DNA from: Brachypterus glaber
Taxonomy: Eukaryota > Arthropoda > Insecta > Coleoptera > Kateretidae
Direction: 5' to 3'
NCBI GenBank assembly: GCA_958510825.1
Contig: OY294052.1
Location: forward strand, 3,121,816 to 3,185,815
Length of the DNA stretch: 64,000 nucleotides
The notes beneath the pieces are model-generated. The model worked only from the letters and a program-made list of their open reading frames with translations, had not been told where the DNA came from and ran no database searches. The position numbers were made by a program, and so were the translations under genes. Of the stretch, positions 36,610 to 48,508 are shown piece by piece (positions within the stretch are counted from its first letter, which is position 1; the number at the start of each line of letters is the position of its first letter).

Positions 36610-37682
36610 TACAGGGTGTTCCGTGAGGAAAGGGAAATATTTAAAGAATATGTTCTATAGGTCAAAATAAGAAAAAAAGTTCCCATAAACATATGTCCAT
36701 AAACGGCTCATAAAGGAGCTACGCCCCTTCAAATGGGGTACCAAAAATTAAATTTTTAATTAATAACTTAGGAACCCTTTGTGTTATAGCAACAAGGTTT
36801 TGCATGTGATCTATTCTTAATAAGGGCTATTAGCCAATGGTATTTGCATGTAGTCACTTAAACCAGGGGCGTGCGACAAGAGGGGTCTGATCACTTTTTT
36901 GCCCCAAACTTTTTTCTGTTAAAGTTTTTTGTTTGTTTATTATTGGAATAGTATTCTTTAGGTAAAAACACATTAAAAAGATACTCTTGCTAAAATACTT
37001 TAGGATTAACCGTTTTCGAGAAAAATACAATTAAAGGCAAAATTACAAGTTTCAAGAACCAAAAATTAAACACCAAATTGTTGAAAACCAAAATTTCAAT
37101 GGTGTAGGTTAACTGTACACCAAAAACTAAGAAAAAAAATTGTATACAGGTAATTCCAAAAATCAATGCTAAGGGAGTTATGGTCTCCAAAATTTTTGAA
37201 GGGTCCAAACCTACATGTATAACACTTTTTTTCTTAGCTTTTGATGTAGAATCAAACTGCAAAATTAAAATTCTGATTTTAACATTTTAGTTTTAATTTT
37301 TGGTTCTAGAAAGGTGTAAGTTTGCCTTTAATTGTATTTTTTTCGAAAACAGTTAATCCTATGGTATTACAACAAGAGTACCTTTTTTATGGGTTTTTAC
37401 CTTGGTAATAATATTCTAAACCCACAAAAAAGTTGAGCAGAAGAAGTTTTGGGCAAAAAAGTGATAAGACCCCCCATTACGGACGTCCCTGGTTAAAGTA
37501 ACTACATGCAAATACCATTGGCTGATAGGCTTTATAAAAAATCGAAATTTTGGGACCTCTTTGAAGGGGCGTAGCTCCCTTACGAGTCGTTTTTGGACAT
37601 TTGTTTATAAGAACTTTTTTCTTATTTTGACTTCTAGAATACATCCTTAAAATATTTCCCTTTCCTCACGGAACACCCTGTA
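36610..37682. mobile_element. 1.07-kb foldback element, TACAGGGTGTTCCGTGAGG termini
   Basis: The two halves are inverted copies from the ends almost to the centre near 37150. Paired landmarks are AAGGAGCTACGCCCCTTC with AAGGGGCGTAGCTCCCTT, and TTTTTTGCCCCAAAC with TTTTGGGCAAAAAAG. No coding capacity. Confidence 0.85.
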
Positions 37683-38319
37683 TATAAAAACTGATAATTA
37701 TCAGTTTTTGTTTCAGGGTACTCGGTGCGTAATATACTATTGGATAATAATCCGCAGAAATTAAAATATTAAGTACATATTATTAAATATTGAAATATTT
37801 AATCACTTAATTTTTTATATTTTATCTTTCAAATAGTAGATAATAAATTGCAATCAATACTTAAAAATATTTACTTAAAAATCTCAATAATAGGCCAATA
37901 AAGTTGTAAAAAAATAAATAAAAGTTAACATATATTATTATTTGCATTTTTTTCCTCTGAAAAGCAGCTTTTGGGAATGTTCTAAGAACAAAGGACATTG
38001 CTTATTTTATTAAAAGTACAAAAAATCTGAAAGAAAGTCTAGCCACAGATCCGTGCATCAAACTATATATCAGATATAATAGATTATAATATAGATTAAC
38101 TACTTTGCTACCTATCAAAAGTTTTGATCGGTTTTTTGGTTTTTTTGAATCAAAACTTGCCCAAAAAATTTCCATTTTGATTGGCCTATAATACATAAGA
38201 TTATTAGTTCCATTTATGCATTTTTTAAATGAATTAAATTGATAAAACAATTAAGAAAATGATTATAATCTTATATATTATTTTTAACACGCTACAGTAT
38301 AGTAGGATAGAAGATAATA

Positions 38320-38697
38320 CTTTCTAGATTACGATCATGAAATACACAACACTCACAAAAAGATCAAGAACGTCCTCAACCAGTAATGATACCCACTAAT
38401 ACAGGACAGATGCATTCCCAGCATCAGTGAGATAGTCTCACTCCTCCCGCACATCCCTCCTCTCCCTATCACATCCCTCCCCATCCCCCTCCCACCCACT
38501 CCACAGCGCCAAATTATGACAGATGCAACTCGCATCAGTGAGCAGAGACTCACTCCCCCCAAATTATGACAGATGCAACTCGCATCAGTAAGCATAGACT
38601 AACTGCCCCAACTTTCAATTCAGATTAAATATTTTTTTAGATAAATGAGCCATAGGCTGCGCCTGTCTCTTAAAGACCCAAACAAACTATTGATGAT
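38320..38697 (+). mobile_element. GC-rich retroposon with 14-bp target duplication
   Basis: Flanked by GATAGAAGATAATA (38306-38319 and 38698-38711). At the paralogous site of unit A the sequence runs uninterrupted (GCTAGAAGATAATAT near 28447), so the insertion followed the duplication. Same family as 34184-35082. Confidence 0.85.
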
Positions 38698-38711
38698 GAT
38701 AGAAGATAATA

Positions 38712-39746
38712 TATACTTAACTAATATAATAAGCAGTACTCGGCGAATTTCCGGTACTCGCATAGGCACAACGTCGCCTCTAGCGTTGACGCGAGGTTTT
38801 AAATATTTACATTTTTATTTCTTTTTATCTTGATTTATTTTAGTGATTCCATTTGAACGAGTAAGGTGGGAAAAAAGTTATCGATAAATAAAAATTAAAA
38901 ACTTTCGTATTCTTAAAAGATAAAAATCGAATGTCGGTTTTTTCTTTGAAAAACACCGATATATATACATATGTATAGTTAATATGTATAGTCATTATTG
39001 TTGTGTAACAAATTAGTCGCCAAATGTTCGATTTAGTGACCTTTATAAAAATTTCCCTTATAATTCGGCAAAATTATTCCGTAAGCTTATGTTTCTGTGT
39101 TTATTTTCAACGTTGATGAGTCATAACTGAGTTTACGCCGCCTACTGATAATAAGAAAGCAAGCTGGATGGTAAACCTTATATCACTTGTGACATAATTG
39201 TACAAACCATTAACCTGATATCTACAAGGCAAAATCGATTCGCAAATAAGCTTAAACATTTTGAAAATTGGCGGATTTAACATGGGTCTATTCTATCTCA
39301 TATCTTGTTTTAATAACTTTATTCTATTAAAAGAGTTCTGCGGCGGGGTATAGTTACACCCAATATAACATAATATTATGAGGCTATCAGAATTAGAACA
39401 ACCTAACCCACTTTGCACTTTTCTGTCTTTTTTTTTGTATATTTATTTTTTCCATATTACTAAATCTTAAATCAGTCAAGTGCAAAGTGGGTTAGTCCTT
39501 CCTGGTTCTGGTAAACTCATATCATTAGACTAAAACTTACGATACTTTTACGTTTATAAAACTTTATTTACTAGTAGTAATAAATAGAACAATTATATAT
39601 ATTTTTTATTTTTTTAGTATAAATTTGAACCAGTTTCATATTTTACTACATTTAACAAATTCTCTTTCAATTATATAGTCTATTATTTATTTTTCGTTAA
39701 TTTTTAGTAAAATTTATCAAACTAATTTAGTTGCCATTTAATTAAA
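38712..39746. other. 5' flank of nucleoside hydrolase B
   Basis: Shares blocks with the flank of copy A (GGATGGTAAACCT near 39169, CTTCCTGGTTCTGGTA near 39497). No separate gene or clear promoter element. Confidence 0.5.
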
Positions 39747-41808
39747 ATGGCGCTTGGGACAGCAATAGATCGAGTTATAGTTTCGGTAGATTGTGGAGGG
39801 GATGACTATCTTGCTATCATGTTTCTATTATTAGCCGAAAAAATGGGAATGGTAATTGTACAAGCCATCATCTGTGGATTTGGCAACACCTCAAGAGATA
39901 ATTCCTGCAAAAACGTGGCAAGATTGTTGCTATTACAAGGAAGAACAGATGTAAGTATTTAGGAAGGATTCAAGCCGGGGCAGGCATTCCAAATCTCTGA
40001 ATTAAAACATCTTCCAAAGACCTCTTACACTAAAATATTGTCTTTTTGTTTTCTTCACTTTTATGTCTACAGATTCCACTTTACAGAGGTTCTAAGAGTT
40101 CAATTTTAAATCGTGACTATATAGAACCAGACTACTTTTTCTTTGAAGATGGATTTGGAAATCTTGGTTTACCCGATCCTGACACTAGCTTCATTCAGAA
40201 GAAACCAGCTGCTGAAGCTATCAGAGATATTGTTAATCAATATCCGAATGAAATTTCCATTTTGACATTGGGACCTTTAACTGATATGGCTTTGGTTATA
40301 AAAGTATATCCAGAACTTTTGAGTAATGTTAAAGAACTGTGGATTATGGGTGGAAATTACCCAGGTCAGAATATTCATTAATTAAAAAATATTATACAGG
40401 GTAATTCAGAAATAAGTTAAAACATATTTAAGGGGTGATTCTACATCCAAAAATGAAAATAAGTTCGTATAAAGCTTGGTCTAGAAATGAGCCTACGTTT
40501 GAAATTAATTATTAAACAAAAATTGTTTGTTTTAACCCAATATACTAATTATATTTTTCACATAATCATTTGAAATTGTGATAATAAGTAAAAGACGTAT
40601 ACAATGATACCCATTTTAAACAATACAATATCCTTTTTTAGTCAGTGGAGAAGCACCAAGAACTGAATTTAACTTTCAAGAGGATCCAGAGGCAGCACAT
40701 ATTGTACTTGAAACTTTCCCCAAAGATATGTATCTTCTTACATGGGAAGCTGGACTAAACCACAATCTAACTTATGTACGTATAAAATAATGTAAGCTGT
40801 ATAGATTTCTTCTTCTTCTTCTAATTTTCTTTGACCTTTTTCTTTCGAAATTTGGACTTTTTCACGATGTACGTTTCAAATTAAATTCGTCAACATTTTT
40901 TGCAATATTATTCAGTGTTCATAAAATGACCTTCATACTACCAACTTAAGGGTTTTTTCGGACTCATATTGTACTTGAAACTTTCCCCAAAGATATGTAT
41001 CTTCTTACATGGGAAGCTGGGCTAAACCACAATCTAACTTATGTACGTATAAAATAATGTAAGCTGTATAGATTTCTTCTTCTTCTTCTTCTTCTAATTT
41101 TCTTTGACCTTTTTCTTTCGAAATTTGGACTTTTTCACGTTTCAACAAACAATGAATTAAAAACTAAATTACATGAAGCTTAAGTCTAAACGTAAAACCT
41201 GCCGGCTTCATTGGATGAAGACCGGCGAATTACTGTACAGATTTATCTGACTATGAAGCAAGGAAATTTATGGCCTAAATATTGTAACATGAAATTTTTT
41301 TTTCATCGAAAATAATGTTAAGTGACATACAAAATCCACTGGGGTTTAGGGAGTCCAGTACCTTCTATCATAAATGTATAGAAAATACAATTTTTATTTT
41401 TTTTTTACATTTTTGTATTATTATTTTTTAATTAATTTATTTTTTTCTTGTTCTTTGTATTGTTTTATTAGCTGCATATTTTTTGTTTTCTAGGAATGGA
41501 GGTTAAACATAAAAGGCAAATCCCCATCGTTTCAATTGCTAACTAGAGTAGACCGCAAAATTCAAATGAGTAGAAAATTAGTTGAATACAGGCCTTATGA
41601 TGCTATAGTAGCAGCTACTTTCGTACACAGGGAAAAATTTATTATGAAAGAAACCTCGCAAAATGGATATGTACAAGTTTGCAATGAACAAAGAGGCCAA
41701 ATTGCCATAAATGCCACTGCACCTCATAAAAACATCAGAGTGATTGAAGAATATAATGAAACAGAATTTAGAAAATTCATGATTCAAGTTGCTAATATGC
41801 CAAGATAA
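39747..41808 (+). CDS. Inosine-uridine preferring nucleoside hydrolase, copy B
   Basis: Exons 39747-39950, 40073-40364, 40642-40775 and 41494-41808. Exon lengths (204, 292, 134, 315) and phases are identical to copy A, again 314 aa. Introns are only 122, 277 and 718 bp, probably nearer the ancestral state. The same SVDCGGDD metal motif (residues 13-20) lacks the first Asp. TEFNF..DPEAA is kept in exon 3, and the C-terminal pair is YDA. Exons 1 and 4 are almost identical to copy A. Exon 2 differs most around residues 80-90 (LNRDYIEPDYFFF against LSRDYEATVYYFF). Both copies are open throughout with intact GT-AG sites, so both may be expressed. AATAAA follows the stop within about 15 bases. Activity cannot be judged because of the altered metal and His positions. 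Confidence 0.9.
40698..41140 (+). repeat. Local duplication including the 3' half of exon 3 of copy B
   Basis: 40698-40866 (the last 78 bp of exon 3, its splice donor and downstream intron) recurs at 40965-41140 with a longer TTC run. The second copy has the donor and an open frame but no good acceptor. It is probably a dead exon copy, although an AG at about 40949 is not excluded. Confidence 0.9.
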
Positions 41809-42846
41809 ATCATTATTATAAAAATAAAGTTTATATTTTTTTAGTATTTTTTTATAATCATCGTCAAATTATCAATCCTGGTCACTTTCCCACCTTCCCC
41901 TGGGCAATTTTTTCATTTTCCTAAAATTTTACATCCACTCTTCTTTTTGTAGAGTATTTTATTTTAGGCTAGCTTGGCTTTTTAACTCCTGGCTTTTTAA
42001 TTGATACTAGCTTTGTTTCTCTAGTTTCGAGAAGCAAAACAAAACCAAGAATAAAAAAGTACCACTCTATTTTTGGCATGATTAGTTGTTTTTACGTTAA
42101 CTTCGAGAGGTAACCTACCTTAGCTGAGGTAAGTTACCTGAACTTATGTTACCTAAGGCTTTTTAATGTAGAATTCTCAATAACCCAATGATTTACTAAA
42201 AATTTTGACCAAGAAATATTTTAATAAATAAAATGGAAAAAAATGTATTTCTTACTTATACTTCTAAGAAATATTTTTAATAATTGTGTTAAATACTTGC
42301 TGCAAGTATAATAATACTTGATATAAACAATGCTTCGAGTTAAATTAGTACTTATTTCCAAGAAATTATTATTAGGAGGTACTATCTTTTACTATAGTAT
42401 TTTGAATACTAGGTTTAAATATCCACTTGTCATCTTTCATTTAAGTTTCTGTAAAACACAATACAAGAAATTTTATAATTCAAACTAAGTCCTTTTACGT
42501 GATTAAAGTTTTTACCTATAGGCAAGACAGATATTCAAAGCATTTTATTTAAGTACTTAACATGCTTACGAATATTCGAACTTTTGGGCACCTTGATCTA
42601 AATATTACGTACTTGTTTTGAGCAATCATTACTCTGGGTGTAAGTAATTTAGCTTGATTGAATGAGAGGTAATTACTTAAATTAACATTATGGATGCCGA
42701 GCACAAACTCTATTTAGGCGAATTTAATGTTGTTTGTAATAATTTTGTCAACCAAAGTATTTCAATTGTTTTTTTGTATTAGATAAATACCAATTACTTA
42801 GGTCCTAAGTATAAATAAGATATAATCCCTCTATAATATAAAATAG
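41809..42846. other. 3' flank and AT-rich intergenic DNA
   Basis: Carries the polyadenylation region of copy B, then AT-rich DNA with a small GAGGTAACCTACC/AGGTAAGTTACC palindromic patch near 42110. No gene seen. Confidence 0.5.
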
Positions 42847-43180
42847 TTTTATCTAATACATACATATAATAAGACAATTACCAGGTTTATTTTAAATAGA
42901 TAAACTCAATAATAACCTTGGCTTTTACTTTATTGAGTGGATAATTATTTATTTTACCCACTCAACTGTCACTAGTCAAATTATTTTCTTGTAAATGTCA
43001 TTAAAATTTTTAATAAAAATATGAATTCCTAAGCTATTTATTGGATAAAACCTTGTATGGCACTCATGGGTAAACCGATATTGCCCTCTCGAAAATTAAC
43101 CTGCTTGGCTGACGCCTCGCAGGTTAATTTTCTCATGGGCAATATCTTACTTTACCCACTAGTACCATAAATAACTATTT
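42847..43180 (+). repeat. Dispersed repeat with conserved 70-bp hairpin, copy 2
   Basis: Inverted relative to 18858-19202 and highly similar, including the GATATTGCCC...GGGCAATATC hairpin. Confidence 0.8.
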
Positions 43181-43639
43181 TCTTCTGTCAACAATAGTTT
43201 TTTCTCTGTCAACTTTAAGTACCCCCTGTTTAATAAAAGTTGACAGAGAAAAAAACTCGGGGGTTGGCGAGCAAAGCAAGCACGGGGTACCCCCCTATAT
43301 TATAAATAAAATGGTTAATAGATTATAATATTATATTCTCAGTAAACTGTGAACATAATATGTAATAGGGTTAATAATAAACTTATAGAGTCAGTGTACT
43401 TCTAGTCTAAGAGCTGGTGACCATTTTTAATTCTTTATTTTCTCCCAGATGTATTTTATAGATGTCTTGAAGTACATTCAAATTAAGTTATTTTTACATT
43501 ACCATGTTCTGGTTCCAGTTCCTTTGGGTGATTGAGTTACGCTAAAAATCTATTTTTAACTTACCGGGTCAAACACGTTAGATTTATTACATTGTGACTA
43601 GGATATTTTCACAGTTATACACATTTTTTAAGTCTGTCT

Positions 43640-44110
43640 AATCTGACATTGTAATTTTTTTTTTCAATATTTTTTGCTATAAAATACGATTTTTTAAGAT
43701 TTTTTTTGTAAAGTTTTATTTATGCCATTTAAAATTAATTAAATTAAAATGTATAATTGACGTATTTGCATAATAAAATAAAATATGTTTCAAAAAAAAT
43801 TGTTTGATTTTTTAAAAGAAATTTTGACGAAAATTCTTATTTTTAACATTATTTCGAAATAAAAAATTTTCTTAAAAAAATTAAAAAATATGTGGTCAAA
43901 TAGAGAATTTGATAAGATTTAAAAAGATGTGTCACACGACCCCTTTTCCATTTAAAAAAAAATGTACCCCATGCCCCCCTGTCAACATTTTAAAAGCAGA
44001 AAATATCAAAAAATATATTATAAGTTATCTTATTTAAGTGTTTTAAATTTGTAAAAAAGTCGATATCTCAACTGTTCAAAAGTTAAGAGGACTGGTGACT
44101 TTTGGGCCGC
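43640..44110. mobile_element. Partial copy of the AAAAGTCACC TIR element
   Basis: Matches the right part of 17097-17731: AAAGTCGATATCTCAACTG, AAAAGTTAAGAGG, then GGTGACTTTTGGGCCGC. The left end is lost. Confidence 0.65.
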
Positions 44111-44411
44111 TCTATTTAACAGCCGGGAGAAAATAACGAATTAAAAATGGCCACTAGCTCTTAGACTGCTCGACTTAACATTTCAAGTGGAATTAATAAA
44201 GTGGCTTACAGCTTTATTGGACTTGGCAATATCAAAGTTTAATGTATGTGAAATCAATAGGAGTCTTGAGACCACTAATCGTGTCCATAGTGGATATTTT
44301 AAAGTGGATTTAACCCTATATTGCAGCCTCTTACCATTAAGACACCTAAATTCTTTAATAATCAAAATACAAACTTTATGTGTACTTTCACTTGGAAACA
44401 ATGGTTGGAGT

Positions 44412-44824
44412 AATGGAGATTTCTCCCGTTAGATCAGACAGGGACAAAAGTTCTACCCAAAAAGGATAGAAGACATACATACACTCCCACTTCCACCCAA
44501 CCAAACAAATTCTGTATTTGTTCTTTGTTGAACAAATACAATATTTACTTGGCCGGGCGAAAAGTGTAACTATATTATTTTTAAAAAATAAATTACTGGC
44601 GCCATCTAAATTTTAGTAGAATTATCTTATTCTACAGATTCACATTAGCTATGTTCGTTCATGCCGCTCACTGCTACACTTTCCGGCCAACCAAATAAAT
44701 ACTGTATTTGTTGTATGAAAAACAAAAACAGTATTTATTTGGTTTGCTGGAAAGTGTAGCACAAATGAGATAGAGATAGGGTGACGTCTTTTGTTTCATA
44801 ATTCTAGTTGTAGAGAGCTCCATT
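44412..44824 (-). mobile_element. Double-hairpin MITE, copy 3 of 4
   Basis: Same orientation as the copy at 16218. Both palindromes are kept. Confidence 0.85.
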
Positions 44825-44902
44825 GATAGTAAATATTTAAATAGCTGATTATGGCACGTCTAAAACCTGGTAGGACATTATTATTAATTTTTTTTTCTGG
44901 TG

Positions 44903-45605
44903 TGTAATAAAACTCCGATTTTTTGGCAGGTTTTAATGCGTCACTTTATTTTATCGCTAACGTTTCTCCCCTCTTTGAGGACTTTATCAAAGCTAAAAGA
45001 TAACAACTATTGTTAATAATAATAATGATAATATATAACAAAAATAGCTTTTTGATTATTGGGGAATAGGGCTTTGGATCTGACTAAAATTGTTATCTAA
45101 TTTTGCTGTGACGTTTCGACGATGGATTTTCGTTGTTTTCGAACAGAGAATTAAAGCCAAAGATTAGTCTATTAGTCTACTAGACTAATAGCCAAAGATT
45201 AGTCTATTAGTCTAGTAGACTAATAGACTAATCTTTGGCTTTAATTCTCTGTTCGAAAACAACGAAAATCCATCGTCGAAACGTCACAGCAAAATTAGAT
45301 AACAATTTTAGTCAGATCCAAAGCCCCATTCCCCAAAAATCAAAAAGCTAAAATATTCAAATCGTGCAAAAAATTTCAATTTATAACAAAAAAAATTTCT
45401 TACCTAAAATTGTGGGAGCGTAGTATTTTACCTGAAAATGGGATTCAATACAGTCAAGAAAATATCTTTGTTATATATTATCATTATTATTATTAACAAT
45501 AGTTGTTATCTTTTAGCTTTGATAAAGCCCCAAAGAGGGGAGAAACGTTGGCGATAAAATAAAGTGACGCATTAAAACCTGCCAAAACATCCGAGTTTTA
45601 TTACA
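44903..45605. mobile_element. Nested palindromes with GAAACG motifs
   Basis: Outer arms (about 44903-45060 and 45350-45605) carry GGGGAGAAACGTTGGCGATA or its complement. The inner palindrome (45052-45350) carries CGTCGAAACGTCACAGCAAA at both ends and a tandem TAGTCTATTAGTC core. The outer motif, TTGATAAAGCCCC...GGGGAGAAACG, has the layout of a decayed hammerhead-type stem but not the consensus core. Confidence 0.75.
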
Positions 45606-46018
45606 AAGCAGAAAATTACATTACCTATATAAATAATAATTTTTATTTGAAGCCCCTTTAAATAATAAGATAATTCTTGGTTGAATAAAGAATGAAATGT
45701 CCTTTCATATGGTTTAATCAAAATGCGGGAAACCTATTTGAAAAACAGAAGTTTGGGGTGGTTTTAAGGGGATGGGTAAGCAAGGGGTGGTTTTCGATAT
45801 GTCAATACAATCTTCGTTGGCTCCCATTTAATGCTATTTTTTGCAAAAACTATCTTATCAAATAACGGAGATCTCAAGATTGTCAAGTACCTGGTGGGAC
45901 ATCCTGTATACTATACTGTATAATACAATGTAAATCAATACAAAGTCTCGGATTAAGTACAAATGAAATAAAAGTAGGCAAAAGATTTCTTTACATTCGT
46001 AAATATGATAAATCCATA
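45606..46018. other. AT-rich intergenic DNA, no gene seen
   Basis: No recognisable feature. Confidence 0.5.
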
Positions 46019-46022
46019 TTAA

Positions 46023-47501
46023 AGGACATGGCACAATTTATAGGGAATTTTGGCCCTCGGTGAAATTCGCTAAATTTTTTATATGTTTTAGTTTATGCTT
46101 TTTAAAAAGGAATTAGGAACGTTTCAAGCACTTTGTATGTACAGTTTTTTTTCTATAACGAAAATAAAAAAATATTTTTGCCCCAAACTCCTCATAAAAA
46201 TAAGTTTAATTAGCTTAATGATTAAGAAAAAAGCTTGATTGGTATAAGTCAAACTGATGTCTGTCAATTTTTTTATATATTATTAGTAATATAAAATTAA
46301 TTTAGCATGGCTTTTAGAACCTTTTTTCAAGTAAATTGCTTTGTATGCAACCGTCAAGGTGGTCAACAGCAGATGCCCCGAATGGGAGGAAATGAAAACA
46401 TTTTATTTATTTTTTTATAAAAATGTCCTAATGTAATACTGTGAAAAAGAATTAAATCAAGGACACATGTCTTTTGATAAGTACAACACCATATTCTCTT
46501 ATTTTAAGGCTAACATCTTAAATGAAGAGCGCGGATTTCCATTCAAAGACCCGCGCCAGTTATTAGGTTCATAAGAAATGCTAGTCCAAAAATAAGAGAA
46601 TTTGGCTTAAAATATAATCGAAAGATGCATTTTCTTGATTCATTGATCCTTTTTTTTAGTGTTCATATTTTAAATTATATCGAGGGCTTCATAGCAAAGG
46701 GGCATATCTGCTACATGTTAACACGGTTGATACAGCCCTGTTATGAAGCCCTCGGTATGATAGTTATATTGGATAATTTATTCTATGCAGAAACACAGTA
46801 TTTCACTTTCAACTTAGTTTTTCTGTTCTGTTTTACTTCTTATTTTATTATTTTATTAAGTTTTGGACTTTTAACATGGGTTCCAGTACATTATATTACA
46901 AAAACACATATTCAATTTCTTCTATGTAGAATTTTGGAAATAATTGTTTTTTTTGCCGTACAAAAAATAAGAGATACACTTTCGGCATTAAAATCGCTTA
47001 TTATTTTACAAACGATTCCCTTAAAACGTATTTCTATCCTGCTTTTCTTCTTATTTCATTCTTTAGTTCAATTTTATATACGTTTTAGTACTTTTTACCA
47101 GGTTACCAAATAACTTATTTCACGTATTTCACTAATTTAGTCCTTAAGAAGTATTTCTGTTGCACTTTTCTTCATCTTATTTAATTATTCTGTCCAATTT
47201 CAATATGTATTTCATTACTTTTTCCCAATAAAGCTGACAATTTAGTCTAAAAAACTTCAAAAATACGTCAGAATATCCTTCACTGACAAGTTGTCAAACG
47301 AAACAATGCCTACTAGAAAAATATATTTATGAGGAGTGTAGGGCAAAAATATTTTTTTATTTTCCTTATAGAAAAAAAACTGTACATACAAAGTGCTTGA
47401 AACGTTCCTAATTCCTTTTAAAAAAGTATAAACTAAAACATATAAAAAATTTAGCGAATTTCACCGAGGGCCAAAATTCCCTATAAATTGTGCCATGTCC
47501 T
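46023..47501 (+). mobile_element. 1.48-kb TIR element with TTAA target duplication
   Basis: Ends AGGACATGGCACAATTTATA and its complement, with about 180-bp inverted arms, directly flanked by TTAA (46019-46022, 47502-47505). TTAA duplication is the piggyBac habit, but these termini do not start with the usual CC. The superfamily is therefore left open. A GGATTCCTTG-family palindrome remnant (about 46446-46620) lies inside. Confidence 0.75.
46625..47113 (+). CDS. Unrecognised hydrophobic 162-residue frame inside the TTAA element
   Basis: I do not recognise this protein. It is rich in Phe, Ile and Leu, with at least three long hydrophobic stretches (roughly residues 1-15, 55-85, 135-150) that could span membranes. 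No family motif is seen. The frame lies on a T-rich strand, where stop codons are rarer, and its 5' end overlaps a palindromic element, so it could be chance. It lies wholly between the inverted arms, so if real it would be element-borne. Confidence 0.2.
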   Translation: MHFLDSLILFFSVHILNYIEGFIAKGHICYMLTRLIQPCYEALGMIVILDNLFYAETQYFTFNLVFLFCFTSYFIILLSFGLLTWVPVHYITKTHIQFLLCRILEIIVFFAVQKIRDTLSALKSLIILQTIPLKRISILLFFLFHSLVQFYIRFSTFYQVTK

Positions 47502-47620
47502 TTAATAATCTAACAGAAAGAAATTTTCAGTCTACAGAGAATACATTTATACTTTAACTAATTTCGCTTCAATAATTCTATAAAAGTGTACAAAAGATAA
47601 AATATCACTTTACTTACATG

Positions 47621-47794
47621 CAGGGCCGGAGAAGGGAATGGGGGAAGATTCCCTGCGGCCTGGCCTCAAAGGGGAGTCTGGTGAAAATTTTCTGCCAGGG
47701 GTAAAGCTTTTTTTCAGAGGCGAGGACCTTTTGGAAAAATGGGGGGCCAGGAATAAAGTTTCTCCGGGTTCCGGGTTGGCCGTGTCCGGCTCTG
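47621..47794. mobile_element. hAT-like MITE, CAGGGCCGGA termini
   Basis: A GC-richer 174-bp unit with CAGGGCCGGA at the left and TCCGGCTCTG at the right, resembling hAT ends. A related GC-rich stretch (GGCTCCCTGAAGCAAGCC, GGCCGGCTCCGG) occurs at about 49590-49885. Confidence 0.55.
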
Positions 47795-48073
47795 ATTAAA
47801 TGAATTTAAAACAGCTTTAAAGATTATATCCTGGGATGACTTTTTGAAGTTCTCAACCACACACGTCGCGACGCGTCAAGTATATTAAAAGTATTCATGG
47901 GCACAATTCTGTAGATACTGTTTTTTTTTTTCAATTTTTGCGCAAATCTGGATTTTCCGCAAGGTTATTTAAAAATTATTTAAAAACATAGAGGTTCAAT
48001 TAAAAAAAAAACTTTAACGGTCCTTTTGTAATCGTCCCGAACTGTTTTTAATAGCACCTCTTATTTTTTAGTA

Positions 48074-48363
48074 AGGGAGCGTTGAAGTATTACGTTAGGG
48101 GGGGTGGGGGTGTTTCGAAAACGTTACGCCGCGTTACAGAGGGGGGGGGTGTCAGTAAAAGGTTGCGTAACACTTAAAAAATTATAAACTTATAAAATGT
48201 TTATTGGATCACGTTTTTAACAATGATCTAGGCTTAAAGAGACGAATACCTTGCAAATTTTATGCACACGTCGTGGTTAACAGTTAACTAAATTCTCTAA
48301 ACAAAAACAATTAGAGATGGAAAATGGCCAAATTTTGCGTTACGTAATACTTGAACGCTCCCT
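48074..48363. mobile_element. AGGGAGCGTTGAAGTATTAC-type MITE, copy 2
   Basis: Inverted ends match the family at 19607. Its interior is 290 bp and non-coding. Confidence 0.75.
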
Positions 48364-48508
48364 AATAGTAAAAGTAGTTTCATTTCGAGGTCAAGGATAT
48401 ATAGTTCTCCTATTTCTAAATAAATAAAACTAATGTATACCTAAATAAAACATAGTAAAATATTTAAATTATTTATTATATTTAATATGTATTCTAGTAA
48501 TATGTATT

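Larger units (their letters stand above)
38080..41880 (+). repeat. Segmental duplication unit B (nucleoside hydrolase locus)
   Basis: Second copy of the unit at 28195-35600. It is shorter because its introns hold few insertions. Confidence 0.8.
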
